This document shows positions 59,546 to 64,000 of a stretch of 64,000 nucleotides of DNA, in pieces. The stretch is taken from assembly GCA_960531495.1 (NCBI GenBank), contig OY482851.1:23367533-23431532 (forward strand), written 5' to 3'. The stretch is from Zeus faber. Its lineage: Eukaryota > Chordata > Actinopteri > Zeiformes > Zeidae. Every line of letters begins with the position of its first letter. Position 1 is the stretch's first letter. Below the pieces are notes generated by a model. That model saw only the letters and a list, made by a program, of their open reading frames with translations. It had not been told where the DNA came from and searched no databases. Both the position numbers and the translations under genes were made by a program.

Positions 59546-59582
59546 ACTTCCCGGCTGCCGTGTTGCTCGGCAGCCGGGAAGT
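59546..59582. repeat. Perfect 15-bp GC-rich hairpin, 7-nt loop
   Basis: ACTTCCCGGCTGCCG at 59546-59560 and its exact reverse complement at 59568-59582, separated by TGTTGCT. Confidence 0.95.
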
Positions 59583-60560
59583 CCTAAATTCACTTTTCAG
59601 TCGTGTGCTGTGCAATAGGCCCGTACGCCTCCTTACTTAGCCTCTCAGTCCAGCCCCGTACACGCGCTGCACGTACTGTATACATAATCCCTTGTCGGAA
59701 GATTATTCCTTCCTATTTATCTGCTGTTTTATGTCACTCTGCAGCCGGCGCTGAAAATGCGACTACGTACTGTATAGGCGTCGATTCGTCTAATCCCTCT
59801 GCAGATATATTCCTATTTATCTTCCTTTTATATTACATTTAGTCGCGTTTCTCATTGTATTCACAGGGATGCAATGTGGCGGGCTGGAGATATTGTGCGA
59901 CGCAATTTAAAAATGCAGTGTTTGCACGCCGCCTCGATTTGTCGCGAGGACAAAATGCGCTTCAAGATAAATAATCGCGCATTTTGCAAGGCCGCGTTAA
60001 TCGAGGTGAAATTCCCGTTTCATTTCGCACGGAACTCCACAAAAGAGCGGGAAAAACTGTTTTCATCAAACGAGACACGACAGGACAAAGAAAACCAAAA
60101 AAAAAAAAAACAGGTAATCATTGCGTATTTCGTTTATTTTGTTCTGCTGAAAAATTCAAAACCAGAAGAGGCATTTTTTTTGATGGTGGATTTTACTGGG
60201 AGTTAATGTGATTGCCGAACATAGAAGATTAATGGCCGGCCCTTAATCTCCTTGTGTTGTCTATTCCCGCATCGAGAGCACCGCTTCATAATCAAACTGA
60301 GGCCCAATTGAAACATCACATCTTGTAATCAATTACATTTGCTGCCCCCAATCCTGGAGGGCTCAAGGAACAGATGTAGGGCCGGCGGTGGTGGCGGCGG
60401 CGGCGGCGGGAGTTGTGCTGGCCTCTGCGGTGTCACCATAGGAACCGGAGCAAACGACCGGGCCACCTCTCTTCAGTATCTCGGTATCACTACTGTAGTT
60501 CCCAACAGGTTTAAACGGGGGGTTTGAGTCAGAGAGCAACCAGGGTTTCTGACCCTAAGT

Positions 60561-60592
60561 GTGTGTGCGTGTGCGTGTGTGTGTGCGCGCGC

Positions 60593-60620
<28 letters not shown>
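60561..60620. repeat. (GT)n microsatellite with GC interruptions
   Basis: GT units interrupted by GCGCGCGC and single GC steps. Confidence 0.9.
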
Positions 60621-60623
<3 letters not shown>

Positions 60624-61170
60624 TGGTTAATCCGTCGTGATTTATTACATTGTATCAAGGACATCGCGCCCCGACGAACTGACGAGCGGCGCGACTGAGT
60701 CATGCCGCAGCGCTTTTTGTCAGGGTGACAGAGGGGCTGCACTCTGACTGTCACTCGGATCTTCAAGGTGACCCCGTGTGTGTGGCAGGGGGCGGGGGGG
60801 ACTCGTCAAACTAACCCCTGAGTTGCCACGGTGACACGGGAGGCATAAAGTCCTCCCTCCATCCCCATGTCCCCTCCTGTCCCCCCCATCCCTGCCGCAC
60901 ACTTTGAGGAATATCCTCCAGTCAAATGAGGGAAGGAGTCACGCGGATGAGGTTCATACATCTTAATAAAGCTGCTGGGCCCCGAGTAACAAGATGAGGG
61001 GAGGGGGAAAGGGAAGGAAGACAGAGAGAGAGATTGAGGAAGGGGTGCTATTTTGGCGGAATCTCGTCCGCCCCGGGATATATAGAAAGAAACGCCGCGG
61101 TTCCACCTGTTGGCGACAGCCCGGGTCCGGCGTCTCGCGGAAAGTACCGCCGAGCGTATTCAACCGCAGC

Positions 61171-61210
61171 TCTTTAAATCTCTTTAAATCTCTTTAAATC
61201 TCTTTAAAGC
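61171..61210. repeat. Tandem repeat of a 10-bp unit
   Basis: Four copies of TCTTTAAATC (the last reads TCTTTAAAGC), with partial units on both sides. Confidence 0.93.
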
Positions 61211-61964
61211 TCTTTCAACTCCCGGTGGCTTGGCTACGCAATGGTGTTTTAATGGTTTGAAGAAAATCACTCGGCAACGAAGGCTTTCCTTAAACCGTCA
61301 TTGGAGTCGGCTTTGGTTTCGGCGGCGCAGTCACATCCCCTTTGCAATATTCACGTCTCATCAGCGGGGATGGATCCCAGCCCCAGTACATCACCCTGAC
61401 TTTCCCCCTAATATCGCAGAAGGCCAGCAGCTGGCCGCGGCTCATCTCGTGTCACCTCGCATTTTTAGCTACGCCAATGTTTGACGAGCCGGAGGCGGGA
61501 GTTCAGAGGCTGTTCAGGAGCGCGGCGCTTCAACAGATGGCCGTCTTCTGGCCTCTTTTCGGAGGAGGCGCACGCGAGCGGACCGCCGATAAGAGGGGAG
61601 TGTTCTTTTTATTGTTACTTTTTCTTTCTCTGGGAATTGTCTTGAGTATTCTGCAGAGCCGATCGAAGTCCAAACATGATCAACGGTGCAGGGATGGAAA
61701 AAAAGAAAATCATTTTGTGATTATTCTCGGTGCTTGGACTAAATCGGATCTCACACAATGCGCACGCAAAAAAGACGTTAACGCTCTTCTTTTGGCCGTC
61801 GTGCAAGATGAACACGCACACTATTCAATGTACCTGGAGACATGAACATACAAATATCACACATGCACACACTTGCAGACTGCACCTGTACAAGGCAAAC
61901 ACACCCTCACATATCCTGCACCCAGAGACGCAAAACAGAAGAAACATAGACGGATACACACACG

Positions 61965-61996
61965 CACACACACGCACGCACGCACACGCACGCACA

Positions 61997-62054
<58 letters not shown>

Positions 62055-62056
62055 AA
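61965..62056. repeat. (CA)n microsatellite
   Basis: CA array with CG interruptions at both ends and a pure core of about 24 units. Confidence 0.94.
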
Positions 62057-63485
62057 GGATCTCTCCGTGCATGTAGAGTTCCACATACAGCCTCTTTTCT
62101 AGAGTTATCACCATGGAAACTGGACAGCAGTGGAAGGGCTGTTCTATGGTGGATTGAGTAATGGCACGGTAACATTCTGGACTTAAGAGTAGAACATTTA
62201 AATGAGCCGACGTACCCCCTTATATAAACTCTGCACAATTATCCGCCTTTATCCCCCCCCATTTGCATGTTGCACTCATGTTGCAGATAATGTCGAGTAT
62301 AGGGACTGAACACCAACCAGCTGACATATTTGACATTTCTGTTGTTGCGGCTACCGAGTTTGCCGGCTCAGTTCCCCTCAACGTGTTGGGAACTAATATC
62401 AAAGTTTTGAGTCAGATATGATCAAAGTCACACAGTGATGGTGGGGGAATGGAAGCAGGGGACGGGGTGCCAAGTTTACATTCCAAATATTCAAATGTGG
62501 AATATCTCTTTTGTGAAAAGATCTCTCTACCCAATAACAAATTTTTCCGGATGACTCATAACCATTTTTAAACATTGAATCTAGTTATAGTGGGTTGGGA
62601 CAGGCAAAAATGGTGTTTTTTAAGTATTGATAGTTTTTATGAATGTTTTAAGTTGCTTATCTGAAACTTGCATGTAGTATGGGACACTTTACTTAAGTGT
62701 GAAACATGCATATTTGTAAATTTTATATCAGTGGGACACAAATTGCACCCCCAATCGTGGAATCGCCCAACTATACAATCGGCTTCAGAACCCAGGTGAT
62801 TTTATTATTAACGTCCATTAAACACAGGTCTTTGACAGTCTAGACTTTTGGGTATCTTTTTTCGAATTATCTGTGATTTGCAACATTAGCCCGCTATCTC
62901 ATCTAGACGAAGCAAAGCCGATAAGCTTAAGAAATCCATTAGAGAATATAATAGTCTTTCCTTGCTCCTTGGTTCGGCTGCATCTCACCAGAACCGACGC
63001 CGTCACATATCTCTGAACCATTCTGGGCTGGAAAAGCGAGAAATAAAGTAAGAAATCGAAGCGTGAGATGAAAAAAAAAAAAAAATGAAATAAGAAAATT
63101 TTAAATGGTGTTGTTCACTGTAATGGGAGCTTCTATTGTGTAATGGATGTCTAATTTGAAGTATTTACATGTATTTAATTTGTACATGTTTTTCTTCGAA
63201 ACATATCTGCTTTCCATACTTAATGTCATTGGATGGTTCACTGAGGTCCAATGTAACTACATCTATGACTACAGCTAGAAATATAACAGGTTTTATTGCG
63301 TTGTTCACTAGTTTTATTATCATCGGGGGTTGACATCGTAAGGCTTAACTGCTTGCTGTAGTTGGACGAGGTCCTTGGTCTCAAAAGTATTAATACTTTC
63401 CAATGTCGGTGGGGAGAGAGAACTTATTTGTTAGAGGGAAAATTACTTCCTGGGCCATGGGTATACTCATACGGAAATAATAAAT

Positions 63486-63487
63486 AA

Positions 63488-63521
<34 letters not shown>

Positions 63522-63527
63522 CGATAG
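63486..63527. repeat. (GATA)n tetranucleotide array
   Basis: About nine GATA units with one GATC variant. Confidence 0.94.
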
Positions 63528-63669
63528 ATTTTTCAGTTGAGAATTCACAATAAAAGCACAGAGTGTCTCCCAAGATTCATTACCTACTTGAAACTTCTTC
63601 AACTAAATGCTGTGTGGCGAAGTGTTTCGCAGGCCTCGGGATACTATCAGATTGGACTACAGGATGTTT

Positions 63670-63865
63670 CAAGGATGTTGAAAATGCGTATGGGGCGGCG
63701 TGGCTGCAGACCGAGTGCCGGCATGCTGACCCCTGTCCACCGCCCCTGTCCACAACGGGCACGTGAGCGTCAGAACTGGAGCATGGAGCAATGGAAGAAG
63801 GTGGCCTGGTCTGATAGTTCACGTTTTCTTTTACATCACGTGGATGGCCGGGTTATTATCTAGTT
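63670..63865 (+). mobile_element. Tc1-like transposase fragment (middle part)
   Basis: The plus strand encodes MLTPVHRPCPQRARERQ, NWSMEQWKKVAWSDSSRF and LLHHVDGRV before a stop. It matches the stretch of fish Tc1 transposases around the first catalytic aspartate (normally WSDESRF), here with WSDSSRF. Same family type as the copy at 43.0-43.6 kb, but carrying the part that copy lost. No terminal repeats identified. Confidence 0.7.
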
Positions 63866-64000
63866 AATCCTAAATTAACAAGATGGCAAATAAATATTCT
63901 TATTTGCTAACCAGTGAAAACACTGACAGCTCCGAAGAACCGGATCGGACATTAGAAGCCACGTTCTGTGGTGGCTCGGAGAAGCGGCATCGGTGCGTCG

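Larger units (their letters stand above)
57840..63480. other. Non-coding stretch, no gene recognised
   Basis: Mostly unique-looking sequence with GC-richer parts at 59.2-61.6 kb, a perfect GC-rich hairpin (59,546-59,582), a GGC tract near 60,385-60,410, GT and CA arrays and a 10-bp tandem repeat. No exon could be supported. Confidence 0.5.

Overview
The window is vertebrate nuclear DNA, almost certainly from a teleost fish. Genes are split by GT-AG introns, several of them very short (77, 85 and 201 bp). Microsatellites are very dense, and the dispersed repeats are of types common in fish: Tc1-like and hAT-like DNA transposons, tRNA-derived SINEs and a Ty3/gypsy LTR retrotransposon. There is nothing bacterial: no operons, CRISPR array, rRNA or tRNA gene. 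The species cannot be named from this sequence alone.

Three protein-coding genes can be modelled with complete coding sequences. (1) A seven-exon V-set/Ig gene on the minus strand (8643 to 5450, 361 aa) matches VSIG8 of the CTX/CAR family. Every splice phase closes. (2) and (3) Two LRRTM-family synaptic adhesion genes, both closest to LRRTM4, lie head to head: minus strand 30858 to 28793 (535 aa) and plus strand 44854 to 47002 (518 aa). In each, the first coding exon contributes only four bases (ATGG), then an intron of 458 or 592 bp, then one large exon with everything else. Their starts are therefore invisible to a simple ORF search. The ~14 kb between the two starts presumably holds both promoters.

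A fourth locus, minus strand 3022 to 2375, is a broken seven-transmembrane receptor that looks like a taste receptor type 2 gene. It has frame breaks and has lost the region of TM3.

Layout: 1-2.4 kb intergenic with a long CT repeat; 2.4-3.0 kb receptor pseudogene; 5.05-8.65 kb vsig8; 8.7-17.1 kb non-coding, microsatellite-rich; 17.1-21.75 kb a MITE followed by a degenerate gypsy element with 348-bp LTRs; 21.75-28.5 kb non-coding with two notable inverted repeats; 28.6-30.9 kb LRRTM gene on minus; 31-44.8 kb non-coding with dispersed repeat fragments, a deleted Tc1-like copy and long trinucleotide arrays; 44.85-47.14 kb LRRTM gene on plus; 47.2-64 kb mostly non-coding with Tc1-like, SINE and hAT-like copies, a 21-bp minisatellite and a perfect GC-rich hairpin.

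I found no convincing new molecular system. The points most worth checking are the 4-base first coding exons and head-to-head arrangement of the LRRTM pair, the difference between the two copies at the alternative donor overlapping the C-terminal ECEV motif, the TA/CA repeat beside a vsig8 splice acceptor, and several precise inverted repeats that the genes do not explain.
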